Assembly: GCF_002368195.1 (NCBI RefSeq)
Contig: NZ_AP018178.1
Location: 481,738 to 545,737 of the forward strand
Source: Calothrix sp. NIES-2100
GTDB lineage: Bacteria > Cyanobacteriota > Cyanobacteriia > Cyanobacteriales > Nostocaceae
DNA length: 64,000 bases
Reading direction: 5' to 3'
Part shown: positions 45,577 to 54,741 of the stretch, piece by piece
How positions within the stretch are numbered: the stretch's first letter is position 1
Layout of the letters: every line of letters begins with the position of its first letter
The notes under the pieces: generated by a model
What the model was told of the DNA's origin: nothing
Seen by the model: the letters and a program-made list of their open reading frames with translations, nothing else
Database searches by the model: none
Made by a program: the position numbers and the translations under genes

Positions 45577-45636
45577 AGGGACTTACTCGTAAAAAAATAT
45601 TCCCTTGCTATTGTTCACGGTTCACAGTCAACAGTC

Positions 45637-45700
45637 TGTAGGGGCGGGTTTATTTAGATCATTGTTGATCCACGAGGATATCTGTGAACCCGCCCGTACA
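45637..45700. repeat. Short inverted-repeat element (GTAGGGGCGGGTT ends)
   Basis: TGTAGGGGCGGGTT (45637-45650) and AACCCGCCCGTACA (45687-45700) are inverted with one mismatch around 36 bp. The GTAGGGGCGGG type arm also borders the element at 48214-48530, so it is a small dispersed palindrome. Confidence 0.65.
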
Positions 45701-45780
45701 ACAGTCAACCGTCAACAACATGAACCTGTTGTTTATTTTTTGGAGTTCCCTTAAGTGTTCGCAACAGAATTTTGGGCAGT

Positions 45781-47079
45781 TTACAGACTAGATAGCACAT
45801 CCCGTGCTACTGCTAAAGTCTGCTCAATATCTTCATCAGTGTGCGCCAAAGAAGTAAACCCAGCCTCAAACTGAGATGGTGCTAGATAAATACCGCGCTC
45901 TAGCATACCGCGATGGAAGCGTCCGAATTTGGCTGTATCGGAGTTTTTCGCATCTTCATAGTTATGCACTGGGCCAGCGGTAAAAAATAAGCCAAACATG
46001 GCGCTGATATGACCACCACAAGACGCATGACCAGTTTCTTGCGCAATTTGCAGTAAGCCATCTGCTAGCTTTTGCGTAATTCGCTCTAAGTAATCATAAG
46101 TGCCTGGTTTTTGCAGCAATTCTAGGGTTTTAATTCCCGCCGTCATTGCCAAAGGATTACCTGAAAGAGTTCCTGCTTGATAAACAGGGCCAGCTGGGGC
46201 AATCATTGACATGATATCCCGGCGACCGCCATAGGCTCCTACTGGCAAGCCACCACCAATCACTTTACCCAATGTGGTTAAATCAGGGGTAATGCCAAAT
46301 TTCTCTTGAGCGCCACCATAGGCGATGCGGAAGCCTGTCATGACTTCGTCAAAGACTAGTAAAGCGCCATGCTCGTGGGTAAGTTCTCGTAACCCTTCCA
46401 AAAACCCCGCATCGGGAGTAATAAACCCAGCATTACCCACAACTGGTTCCAAAATCACACCAGCAATTTCATCGCGGTTTTCTTCAAATAAAGCTTTGAC
46501 CGCTTCCAAATCATTGAAAGGGGCAGTTAGAGTATTGCTAGTTGCTGATTTAGGTACTCCTGGGGAGTCGGGTAAGCCGAGGGTAGCAACGCCAGATCCA
46601 GCCTTGACTAGGAACATGTCGGCGTGACCGTGGTAACACCCTTCAAACTTAATAAGTTTTTCCCTGTTTGTAAACGCCCGCATCAGCCGCAGCACAGCCA
46701 TACAAGCTTCTGTCCCAGAATTGACAAATCTGACCATTTCAATGCTGGGTACAGCATCGATGACCATTTCTGCTAAGACATTTTCCAGTGCAGAGGGCGC
46801 ACCAAAGCTAGTACCTTTTTCTAAGGCTTCATGAAGGGCTGCAATCACTTCTGGATGAGCATGGCCACAAATTGCCGGCCCCCAAGTACCCACATAGTCA
46901 ATGTATTGGTTGCCGTCTACATCCCAAATATATGCGCCTTTAACGCGATCAAAAACAATTGGTTGTCCACCTACTGATTTGAATGCACGCACGGGAGAAC
47001 TTACGCCTCCTGGCATGAGATTTTGGGCAGCAGCGAAGATTTCTTGTGATTTTGTCGTTTTAATCGTCGTATTTACCAA
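45781..47079 (-). CDS. hemL: Glutamate-1-semialdehyde 2,1-aminomutase
   Basis: This PLP enzyme makes 5-aminolevulinate, the precursor of heme and chlorophyll. The 432-residue protein has MPGGVSSPVRAFKSVGG, the substrate loop FEGCYHGHADMFLVKAGSGV, VFDEVMTGFRIAYGGAQ, and the PLP lysine in TTLGKVIGGGLPVGAYGG. It ends with FEAGFTSLAHTDEDIEQTL. Length matches the family. It is leftward and divergent from the ChaB-like gene. Confidence 0.97.
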   Translation of the reverse strand: MVNTTIKTTKSQEIFAAAQNLMPGGVSSPVRAFKSVGGQPIVFDRVKGAYIWDVDGNQYIDYVGTWGPAICGHAHPEVIAALHEALEKGTSFGAPSALENVLAEMVIDAVPSIEMVRFVNSGTEACMAVLRLMRAFTNREKLIKFEGCYHGHADMFLVKAGSGVATLGLPDSPGVPKSATSNTLTAPFNDLEAVKALFEENRDEIAGVILEPVVGNAGFITPDAGFLEGLRELTHEHGALLVFDEVMTGFRIAYGGAQEKFGITPDLTTLGKVIGGGLPVGAYGGRRDIMSMIAPAGPVYQAGTLSGNPLAMTAGIKTLELLQKPGTYDYLERITQKLADGLLQIAQETGHASCGGHISAMFGLFFTAGPVHNYEDAKNSDTAKFGRFHRGMLERGIYLAPSQFEAGFTSLAHTDEDIEQTLAVARDVLSSL

Positions 47080-47165
47080 GGTTCTCTCCTAAATCAGTGG
47101 CAATAAAAAGTTCTATCTCAGGATAGGGTGAAAAACTGCCTAGAACTTCTATCGTATAGAATTAC

Positions 47166-47375
47166 ATGAACCAAAAAAATAACATTATGTTATACAAGTC
47201 GAATCAAGACTTGCCTTTAGAAATTCGCAATCGATTTCCTGAAGCATACCTGGATCTTTACCGGGCGGCGTTTAACTCGGCAGTTCATTGGTATGGTGAA
47301 GTTACAAAGGCGCATCAAGTTGCTTTAAGTGCTGTAAAAATGCAGTCTGCTATGGATAAAAAGGCTTTTGTTTAA
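47166..47375 (+). CDS. ChaB-family small protein
   Basis: This 69-residue protein contains the ChaB signature: MLYKSNQDLPLEIRNRFPEA, then YLDLYRAAFNSAVHWYGE and a helical tail. ChaB-like proteins were named from a putative cation-transport regulator in E. coli, but their role is uncertain; many cyanobacteria and their viruses carry one. ATG 47187 (MLYKSNQ) is an equally good start and would match the family N-terminus better. The gene lies between hemL (divergent) and hisIE (same strand, 76 bp ahead). Confidence 0.75.
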   Translation: MNQKNNIMLYKSNQDLPLEIRNRFPEAYLDLYRAAFNSAVHWYGEVTKAHQVALSAVKMQSAMDKKAFV

Positions 47376-47451
47376 CATGACATAATCAGATGCCCTATTG
47401 AGAATGGTATCGTAAATCCATGAATCATTCTCACTGAAAAAATTAGCTGGT

Positions 47452-48102
47452 ATGTCTTCTACAGAACCCAATTCACTGCACCACGCCATTCCTTTGGAAA
47501 AAATTAAATATGATGAGCGTGGTTTAGTGCCAGCAATCGTCCAAGATTATCTTGATGGCACTGTCTTGATGATGGCGTGGATGAATCGGGAGTCTTTACA
47601 AAAAACTTTAGAAACTCAAGAAACTTGGTTTTGGAGTCGTTCCCGTCAAGAATTGTGGCACAAAGGGGCGACTTCTGGTCATATCCAGAAAGTCCAAAGT
47701 ATTCGTTATGACTGTGATAGTGATGCGCTCCTCATCAGTATAGAACAGGTAGGAGATGTGGCTTGTCACACTGGTGAGCGCAGTTGCTTTCATCAAGTGG
47801 ATGGACAAATAGTAGCACCACCAGCAGATACATTGTCACAATTATTTCAGGTGATATGCGATCGCCGCGATCGCCCCACGGAAAATTCTTACACTTGTCA
47901 GTTATTTGCAGGCGGCGATAACAAGATTCTGAAAAAGCTGGGCGAGGAAACTGCTGAAGTGGTAATGGCTTTTAAAGATGATGATGCCGATGCGATCGCT
48001 GGAGAAGTGGCAGATTTGCTCTACCATACTTTAGTTGCTTTGGCACATCATAAAATTGATGTCAAGGATGTTTATCGGAAATTGCAACAACGTCGGCGAT
48101 AG
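47452..48102 (+). CDS. hisIE: Bifunctional phosphoribosyl-AMP cyclohydrolase / phosphoribosyl-ATP pyrophosphatase
   Basis: The protein catalyses steps 2 and 3 of histidine synthesis. The 216-residue fusion has the HisI half (about 15-110) with metal sites in VLMMAWMNRESL, SRSRQELWHKGATSGH, YDCDSDALL and CHTGERSCF. The HisE half (about 120-212) has KILKKLGEETAEVVMAFKDD and EVADLLYHTLVAL. Fusion of the two is usual in cyanobacteria and enterobacteria. ATG 47452 is chosen; no stronger upstream start exists. Confidence 0.97.
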   Translation: MSSTEPNSLHHAIPLEKIKYDERGLVPAIVQDYLDGTVLMMAWMNRESLQKTLETQETWFWSRSRQELWHKGATSGHIQKVQSIRYDCDSDALLISIEQVGDVACHTGERSCFHQVDGQIVAPPADTLSQLFQVICDRRDRPTENSYTCQLFAGGDNKILKKLGEETAEVVMAFKDDDADAIAGEVADLLYHTLVALAHHKIDVKDVYRKLQQRRR

Positions 48103-48213
48103 AAATGGCATGGGATTTGAGTAGAAAAGCTCGTTAAGGGACTTTCAAATCAAAAAACATCCCAATAATCAATTTACCAAGCCCGTAACTCGTAGGGACG
48201 GGGTCACTCATTG

Positions 48214-48530
48214 GTGTCAACTTAAGTCAAAACGCTTATCCCACAGGCATTTTACCCCAATACAGTTCAGTTAGGCTAGGATGCAATACACCGTAGGGGC
48301 ACGGCACCGATAAGATTACTTTATACACCAAAAGATTGTGGATGCCGTGCCCCTACAATATCTCTTAACACCAAGCGTATTGCATTTTACCCCACCCCTT
48401 AATCCCCTCCCCGCAAGCGGGGAGGGGAAGTTTTGCGTCAGCAAAGCCGGGGTGGGGTAACGCGGATCGTGATAGTACGTGAGTAAATTCAAAATTACCT
48501 CTTCATAAGGGTTTCACGTTAAGTTGACAC
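48214..48530. mobile_element. Second copy of the GTGTCAACTTAAG element, interrupted by another insert
   Basis: The ends GTGTCAACTTAAG (48214-48226) and CGTTAAGTTGACAC (about 48517-48530) match the element at 10548-10730. The core (CCCCTCCCCGCAAGCGGGGA, AAGTTTTGCGTCAGCAAAGC) also matches. This copy is about 130 bp longer because of an insert flanked by a direct GCATTTTACCCC repeat at 48247-48258 and 48382-48393. Confidence 0.75.
48259..48381. mobile_element. Nested insert related to the 12004-12110 MITE
   Basis: This 123-bp insert contains GTTCAGTTAGGCTAGGATGC then AATAC near the left, and GCGTATTGCAT at the right junction, recalling the TIR of the MITE at 12004-12110. It has a GTAGGGGCACGGCA / TGCCGTGCCCCTAC inverted pair inside. 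A 12-bp direct repeat of host sequence flanks it. Confidence 0.6.
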
Positions 48531-48585
48531 GTATGGGGGTCACCCCGCCCCTACAATTTGGGATAATTTATTTTTTGGAGTTCCC

Positions 48586-48822
48586 TAATGAAGTTCAAAA
48601 CCTCATTAACGGAGTTCCAAGCCTCATTAACGGAGTTCCAAGCCTCATTAACGGAGTTCCAAGCCTCATTAACGGAGTTCCAAGCCTCATTAACGGAGTT
48701 CCGAGCCTCATTAATGAAGTTCAAAGCCTCATTAATGAAGTTCCGAGCCTCATTAATAAAGTTCAAAGGCTAATGCCCCATGCCCCATGCCCCATGCCCC
48801 ATGCCCAATACCCCATACCCTA
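48586..48822. repeat. 21-bp tandem repeat (unit GAGTTCCAAGCCTCATTAACG) plus STRR
   Basis: Eight or nine copies of a 21-bp unit fill about 48586-48770. Read on the other strand the unit (CGTTAATGAGGCTTGGAACTC) is about 18/21 identical to that at 11440-11690. ATGCCCC heptamers (about 48773-48815) follow up to the porin stop. ORFs here are by-products of a unit divisible by three. Confidence 0.85.
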
Positions 48823-50685
48823 AAAAGTAAAAGTAGTCCGCAATACACCTACCGTTGTGGTTTCATTTCTACTATCGCCTTCAGGATTAAACAAAACAAA
48901 TGCACCAGGGGTAATACTGACATTGTCATTTACCCGAAAGCGGTAATAAGCCTCTAAATGGTAAGGAACCGCTCGATTAACACCCGCAGCTGCTAATTGC
49001 GCTGCACCACTAGCATCTGTCCGATAAAGCGGTTGTCCAAAAATGATCCCGGCATTATTCCCAGGCTTGAGTAAATCGTTAAAATGAACGCCTACCATCC
49101 AACTAGTAAAGGTAGTACTAGCGTCAATATCTGGAGAAGAATCATCAACAAACAGCGCTGCACCATAGCCTGATAATGCAATCTTGGGAGAAAAGCGCCA
49201 GGTAACAGTCCCACCGAAGGAATTAAGTTTTACAGGTGTGCCTAAAGGTACTCCTGGTCCCGCTAAAGCACCAATATCACTACTAGTTAATCCTGTGCCC
49301 AAAATGTTGATTTCGTGATAACTATTGGCATAGTTCAAACCAATCTCAAAGGAATTGCTCGGTCTAAAAGTCAACTGTGCCGCAACTACACTACTACCAC
49401 TAAATACCCCTGCTCCCAAGGGGGTGTTAGAAACTCCTGGGAGAATATCCCCTGCTTTACTAGGAAGATTGGCATTGACACTACCATACAAAGCTCTGAG
49501 ATCTAGTTGGGGGGAAAAACTATAAATAAAGCCAGCCGCAGATGCTAAACCAGAACCGGAAGTACCACCAGAGACACGTAATACAGGGTTCAAATTACCA
49601 AAGCGCGAAATAGACTCTTGTCCTTCACCGTAAAATGGAGTGATCGTCGGAAAAGCATCGGAAACTTCCGCCGCTGTCCCTGCAAACAAAGTCAATTTAT
49701 CAGCAACGGGAAAGATATAAAGCAGTTTGTAAAGCTGGACAGAGTTTGCACCAATGGTGGATAAATTTTTTGGATCAACACCGGCAAATTGCGGTTCAAA
49801 ACTAGTACGCGCACTGCTAGCACTGAGTACGGGTGATGCTAATCCTAAACTCTCTTGTAGGCTACCACTACCATCTACACCACCTAAAAAGTTATGGGAT
49901 TGCAACCCAGTGATCAGTAAGTCTTTACCTGTAAAGCTGGTGTTGAGATTTAACCGCACTCGGTTTGTGAGGATAATATTCGGATCGTTGCGATCGGGAG
50001 CGCCCCCTGTAGCACCAATAGCTGCAATAATTACTTCACCATTCAGCTTGGTAGTTGTGGAAAACTGATTCGCTTCTAATTCAGCTGTGCGAGCTTCTAA
50101 AGTATCTACCCTCCCCCGCAATGTGCTTAATTCAGCAGCAAATTCTTCTTGCAATTTTTTAATGGTATTTAAATCTTCTTTGGTAACTAAATCGCTGGTA
50201 GCAGTGGCGATTAGCTCGTTAACTCTGTCGAGACAAGCATTTAAACCAGCAGCAAATTCATAACGAGTCAGAGCGCGGTTACCTCGGTAGGTACTATTGG
50301 GATACCCAGCAATACAACCATAACGCTCAACCAGAGATTGTAATGCAGCAAATGCCCAATCTGTAGGTTGTACATCGGAAAGTTGCGATACAGATGTGAC
50401 TTGTTCTATGGCATCATCTGCTAATAACAGTGGTGATGAATTTACTTGATTGGCAATAGGTAAATCTGGTTGTTCTCGATCGGAATTGCTGATTAATTCT
50501 GTTTTCCGAGAAACGTTGCTATTGGTAGCATCGCTGTTAGAAGATGCTATCTGAACAGTAGATTTTAAAATTTTGGCATTATCTGCACTGTCTGCTAAAG
50601 CAGATGTGGCTTGTACTGGCAAGAGTCCAGCAATTAAATATAAAACACCTAGCCCACCAGCATAAGCTAGTAGATTTACTTTCAT
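48820..50685 (-). CDS. SLH-domain iron-uptake porin (OprB-like)
   Basis: This outer-membrane beta-barrel of 621 residues is probably for uptake of iron or small solutes. A signal peptide (MKVNLLAYAGGLGVLYLIAG, then QATSALA) is followed by an SLH domain (about 100-165) with DVQPTDWAFAALQSLVERYG, GYPNSTYRGNRALTRYEFAA and GLNACLDRV. A coiled-coil (LQEEFAAELSTLRGRVDTLE) follows, then a C-terminal barrel of alternating strands ending in an aromatic (VGVLRTTFTF). This is the standard architecture of cyanobacterial SLH porins. The last gene base abuts STRR DNA. Confidence 0.93.
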   Translation of the reverse strand: MKVNLLAYAGGLGVLYLIAGLLPVQATSALADSADNAKILKSTVQIASSNSDATNSNVSRKTELISNSDREQPDLPIANQVNSSPLLLADDAIEQVTSVSQLSDVQPTDWAFAALQSLVERYGCIAGYPNSTYRGNRALTRYEFAAGLNACLDRVNELIATATSDLVTKEDLNTIKKLQEEFAAELSTLRGRVDTLEARTAELEANQFSTTTKLNGEVIIAAIGATGGAPDRNDPNIILTNRVRLNLNTSFTGKDLLITGLQSHNFLGGVDGSGSLQESLGLASPVLSASSARTSFEPQFAGVDPKNLSTIGANSVQLYKLLYIFPVADKLTLFAGTAAEVSDAFPTITPFYGEGQESISRFGNLNPVLRVSGGTSGSGLASAAGFIYSFSPQLDLRALYGSVNANLPSKAGDILPGVSNTPLGAGVFSGSSVVAAQLTFRPSNSFEIGLNYANSYHEINILGTGLTSSDIGALAGPGVPLGTPVKLNSFGGTVTWRFSPKIALSGYGAALFVDDSSPDIDASTTFTSWMVGVHFNDLLKPGNNAGIIFGQPLYRTDASGAAQLAAAGVNRAVPYHLEAYYRFRVNDNVSITPGAFVLFNPEGDSRNETTTVGVLRTTFTF

Positions 50686-51404
50686 GGCAAATCCTCACAA
50701 ACCGAGTTGAATTAAATACAAAATTTAAAATCTCTGACTTATTGAAATTCAGAATATTGAAATTCCCAAGTCAGATTTATGTAGTATGGTATCTGCTGAA
50801 GATAAATTCTTCTCAGGTGCTTTTGCTGAGAAATTTATGATTGCCGCAGTGAACTTTAACTACCCATAGTAAAAGTAAACAATATTTAGATCCAGAATTG
50901 ATAAATATATATATTGAAAGTTTCTATGATTATGATTAGATAAAATTAATCAAATAGCAAATATGGAATTTTGAGCTATGACTAGCGTAGATATTGAAGG
51001 ATTTTGGAAAAAAAAGCTAGTTATTGTCCACAATAACTAGCTTTTCACTCAGACTAAAGTATTTATATATACCATGTGAATGTTAAGTTAGTCTTATGTT
51101 TATAATTTTCTGAGCCTATACAAATAAATGAGCTATATTAGGGCAATTAGCTGAGATATAATACCCATTAAAATAATCTTTGCCACTCATAAGTTATTCG
51201 TAAGGGCACAACATTGTAGTGCTACTACCCATCTCGCATTCTTCTTTAAAATTGGTATAACGCTAGATTATCTGCAATAGCAGAATTAAGAAACCCAGTC
51301 AACCAGCTACTGGTATATAGCATTAATGATTGAGGAGAGGATTAGTTCGTTTAATCGGTGGATTTTGCAGCATTTTAGTGCTGACTACAAATTTGAAGCT
51401 GAAG
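50686..51404. other. AT-rich intergenic region with a perfect 16-bp hairpin
   Basis: AAAAGCTAGTTATTGT (51012-51027) pairs perfectly with ACAATAACTAGCTTTT (51030-51045); allowing for loop strain about 15 bp would pair. A- and T-runs at either side make it work as a terminator on both strands. A piece of the GGGCACAACATTGT repeat arm lies near 51207. No gene is seen. Confidence 0.6.
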
Positions 51405-52685
51405 TTATTCACTAGACAATATCCGGTTGAGATATTGTAAAATTGCTGCGGGAATCAAGACACTCAACGAAAACCCGAGCCAAAAGTTATCGGCAATGAT
51501 TCGTGGTTGATCCAATGCCCAACCGCCTAGGGGTGAACCAATAAAATGGCCGAATGCCCAGCACAGAGCATTGATGGAGAAATATACCCCCCGTTGAGAT
51601 TCAGGTGCTAAATCGGTGACTAAAGAGGCAGCAAAAGGGGTATAGGAAACTAAAGCTAGGGCAAATACTGTTAATGCCAAGGTTACCCAAAGCAGATGAT
51701 AATGTGGAGCGATCGCACTCACCCACATCAAGCTGAAACCAATTGCCCACAAAATAGCAGAAATTGTCAGTGCGATGGTGTGAGAGTACTGTTTTAAGGC
51801 ACGCGCCATCGGAAATTGGCAAATAACAGCTAAGGCAAGATGCCAAGCAAATAAGCTGCTAATTGTCGTCGCCGCCAATCCCAGGGTATTATCATCTACC
51901 CTGACAAAGTTTTTGAGGTAAATGGGCAGAGTGCTGTGTAGCTGGGCAATGTAAGTAGTGAAGGTAATATTAACTGCAACGTAAATTAGAAGGCGGCGAT
52001 CGCTTAATGCTGCTATCCAGGAAGCCAAAGGTGGCGGTGGCTGAGATGGCAATATCTGTGCCTCAGAGGTTTCATGAATTGCCAAATAGATCACCGTAAA
52101 AAATACCATGAAGGAAATGGCATCTACAATAAATAGCCCCCGATAATTCCCAGCGATCGCTACCCACCATCCAGCTAATACACTTCCTATTGCTAATCCC
52201 AAATTATCTGCAACTCTGGCGAGGGCAAAAATTTCCCGGCGATTGTCAGTTTGGCTAGCATCAGCAATCACAGATTCACCGGCTGGCCAATAGAAACCAA
52301 TGCCTAAACCGACAATCAAACTGCCGATGACCAGAGTAGTAAAATTGTTAGTTGCAGCTAAAACCAGAGAACCGACGGTGGAAATCGCTGTTGCTAGCAA
52401 CAAAGTGCGGCGGCGTCCCCACTCCTGGGAATCGGCTAAAGAACCACCCAAAATCCGCCCAAAAACACCAGCAACAGATGTACTAGTCAAGGCAATACCA
52501 ACAGTGGTTGCAGATAAACCAACTTGATTGACAAAAAATATGGGAGCGTAAAACAGGGTGAAGCCTGTACCTACTTCCGAAAGGAACCTACCAACAATCA
52601 ACATCCCCACAGGAGTCTGAAGCTGAGAAAGCCATAAGGATAACTGATTTTGGGGCGTAATTTGTAAAAGTTTAAATTTCATCAA
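51405..52685 (-). CDS. MFS transporter
   Basis: This 426-residue, 12-helix inner-membrane transporter is of the drug/proton antiporter type. The cytoplasmic loop 2-3 signature GRILGGSLADSQEWGRRRTL and the repeat at loop 8-9 (AVICQFPMARALKQYSH) are visible. The helix 5 segment VIGSLIVGLGIGFYWPAGES is typical of efflux MFS. A C-terminal motif SPLGGWALD precedes the last helices. The substrate is unknown. The gene is leftward with no operon partner. Confidence 0.88.
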   Translation of the reverse strand: MMKFKLLQITPQNQLSLWLSQLQTPVGMLIVGRFLSEVGTGFTLFYAPIFFVNQVGLSATTVGIALTSTSVAGVFGRILGGSLADSQEWGRRRTLLLATAISTVGSLVLAATNNFTTLVIGSLIVGLGIGFYWPAGESVIADASQTDNRREIFALARVADNLGLAIGSVLAGWWVAIAGNYRGLFIVDAISFMVFFTVIYLAIHETSEAQILPSQPPPPLASWIAALSDRRLLIYVAVNITFTTYIAQLHSTLPIYLKNFVRVDDNTLGLAATTISSLFAWHLALAVICQFPMARALKQYSHTIALTISAILWAIGFSLMWVSAIAPHYHLLWVTLALTVFALALVSYTPFAASLVTDLAPESQRGVYFSINALCWAFGHFIGSPLGGWALDQPRIIADNFWLGFSLSVLIPAAILQYLNRILSSE

Positions 52686-53147
52686 AAGATCGTGTTTTTG
52701 TAATTCTTATCATTAACGAGTATTTTCCTCACAGATTCCACAGCGTTTCCACAGGTACTTTCAGAGTTTTCCACAGATGCCTTACGAGTTAATCAACTCT
52801 TCCCATCCTCCTGGGGATTTTTTATTTCCTACCCTTGGGAATCTCCGTGACTGAGTTTTTATAAAGTTATGTAACAGAAACTGTATCTAAACCCTGATTA
52901 TTGCGATGATATTTACTTTTTATACCGCCGATTTTAACATTTCGCAGCATTGACAAACCTACCCCCTCTTAGCGCACAATGATTCGGCTTGCTATTTTAG
53001 TTAGTTACATCGCTGACATCAACTGTGTAAAATTACCTCAAATGTTGGCGGAGATTGTCAGGCTGGTGAAAGATTGTGTATGCCGCCTCTGGCTACTGAC
53101 TGCAAGCAACTGGTCACTTTTGATTGACCTCAGAGGAGGAAAATCTC
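52686..53147. other. Intergenic region upstream of the DUF2811 gene
   Basis: I see no supported gene or clear structure beyond HTTCCACAG-like direct repeats (TTCCACAG at about 52736, 52747 and 52770). A ribosome site GAGGAGGAAA precedes the DUF2811 start. Confidence 0.4.
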
Positions 53148-53345
53148 ATGAAAACAACGGTTAACATTTTTACAGAAATCCCGGAAACACTTCACGAATC
53201 TCTCAAAAACTATTTAGACAAACATCCAGACTGGGATCAAAACCGAGTATTAACGGCAGCGCTATCACTGTTTTTACTTCAAAATGGAGATAGCGATCGC
53301 ACTGCTGCCCGTGTTTACCTGGAAACCCTGTTCCATCACAGTTAA
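53148..53345 (+). CDS. DUF2811 family small protein
   Basis: This 65-residue protein begins MKTTVNIFTEIPETLHESLK, continues NYLDKHPDWDQNRVLTAALS and ends in a helical segment. It fits the cyanobacterial DUF2811 family; the pattern of a beta-strand then two helices resembles ribbon-helix-helix folds, but function is unknown. GAGGAGG lies 8 nt before ATG 53148, which decides this start over the upstream in-frame ATG at 53124. It contains a HIP1 site. It stands alone before a long gap. Confidence 0.8.
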   Translation: MKTTVNIFTEIPETLHESLKNYLDKHPDWDQNRVLTAALSLFLLQNGDSDRTAARVYLETLFHHS

Positions 53346-54021
53346 GCTATTGTGCAAGACTATCTTTGTCAAAAGTCATTTGTCCGCGCTGACAAAGTTG
53401 AGGCAGTCCCTGAGTGGGTTTCCCCCGCTTAAAGGAACTGCCGTCTGCGCACCAAAAACCTCGCCAGAGACTTTGCGCTTTGTCCTTTGTAAATACAAAT
53501 GACTAATGACTAAGGACTAGCACTCATACTCTAGTATGGGTCTATTTGAGTGCATGAGTTTTCACCAGCTACAATTTTGTTTGGCGTTAATGGCGCTAAT
53601 ATTTAAATTGATGAGGCGTTAGCAAAAAACCATAGCATGGCTGGTTTATTTAGTGAACAGTCTGCAATTTCCGGGCAGACTGAACTATTAAAAATATTAA
53701 GTGGCACTGACATTAAATGTCAGAGTTTCAGATAACCTTTCCACAAGTAGCCAAAATTTATCCTCCGCAAGGAGGATTTATCATAAAATCGACTGATTAT
53801 GTATTTGCAGTTTATTCAATAATCAGTATTACTCTGTCAGCCATCAATGCCCCTGATTCAGATCAGGTATGTCCCGATCTAGTACCTATAATCAAGGGGA
53901 TAACTTTCAACGAATATACTCACCTAGGCTGTAAGCCAAGGTAAAAAAGTTAACCAATTTCTACAGTTTAGTTATTAGTCAAAAGTCAAGAGTTAAAAAC
54001 TCTGGACTATAGACTAAGAAC
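53346..54021. other. Convergent intergenic gap with three consecutive hairpins
   Basis: A repeat-like hairpin GGCAGTCCC...GGAACTGCC lies at about 53402-53444. Three more follow within 120 nt: CAGTCTG/CAGACTG (53658-53682), CTGACATT/AATGTCAG (53707-53723) and ATCCTCC-GCAA-GGAGGAT (53760-53777). They are in a gap between convergent genes and could be part of a small RNA or stacked terminators. The short ORF at 53717-53944 has no signature. Confidence 0.5.
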
Positions 54022-54741
54022 TCAAGAACTGACTTCCAACTGTGGTGCGTGAGCCGGGCTTTCAAACTTATACCCTACACCACGTACTGTCTGAATTAAT
54101 GCAGGCTGGCTAGCATCAATTTCTATCTTTTTGCGAATTTGACCGATATGTACGTCTACAACCCGCTGGTCGCCGACATATTCGTAGTCCCAGACCTCTT
54201 GAATTAGTTCTGCCCGCCGCCACACTCGACCTGGATGGCTAGCTAAAAAATGTAACAAATCAAATTCCAGAGCGGTTAAGGGTACTGGTTGGTTATTAAG
54301 TGCCACTTCGCGCCGTACTGGATCGATCATCAGCTTTTCAAAGACCAGGCGTTTTTGTTCTGCTGTGGTTACAACTCGCTGACGTCTCAAAATAGCTCCG
54401 ACTCTGACTTCTAGTTCTCCCAATCCAAAGGGTTTGGTGAGATAGTCATCAGCACCTTTAGCAAAGCCGCGAATTTTGTCAGCTTCGTCGGCGCGGCTAG
54501 TCAGCATTAGCACAAAAACACCATTACGGCTTTGCATCTCTTGGCAGAGGTTAAACCCAATCACATCTGGTAAATTTACATCTAAAATCACCAAGTCAGG
54601 GTTGAATTGCTCAAATAGGGCTAAGGCTGTTTTACCATCCTCAGCAGCCTCTACCTGATAGCTCTGCTTAATTAAAAAGCGTTGGATTAAATTCCGAACC
54701 GCTGGGTCGTCATCAACTACAAGAATCTTGGCAGGAGCCAT
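54022..54741 (-). CDS. OmpR/PhoB-family response regulator
   Basis: This is a DNA-binding response regulator of 239 residues. The receiver has ILVVDDDPAVRNLIQRFL, the phospho-acceptor Asp in LVILDVNLPDVIGFNL, and conserved Thr/Lys in VLMLTSRADEADK and DYLTKPFGLGELE. The winged-helix output has PLTALEFDLLHFLASHPGRV, WRRAELIQEVWDYEYVGDQR and VVDVHIGQIRKKIE. The N-terminus MAPAKILVVDDDP recalls regulators such as NrrA of Nostoc, but I am not sure. ATG 54741 is preferred; ATGs at 54747 and 54783 are in frame. No kinase gene is adjacent. Confidence 0.9.
   Translation of the reverse strand: MAPAKILVVDDDPAVRNLIQRFLIKQSYQVEAAEDGKTALALFEQFNPDLVILDVNLPDVIGFNLCQEMQSRNGVFVLMLTSRADEADKIRGFAKGADDYLTKPFGLGELEVRVGAILRRQRVVTTAEQKRLVFEKLMIDPVRREVALNNQPVPLTALEFDLLHFLASHPGRVWRRAELIQEVWDYEYVGDQRVVDVHIGQIRKKIEIDASQPALIQTVRGVGYKFESPAHAPQLEVSS

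Noticed and set aside
48524..48823. ORFs in three frames across the 21-bp repeat
   Set aside because: All frames are open because of the repeat, which is a mark of non-coding repeat DNA.
53717..53944. 75-codon ORF in the convergent gap
   Set aside because: Overlaps two hairpins and lacks a family signature.
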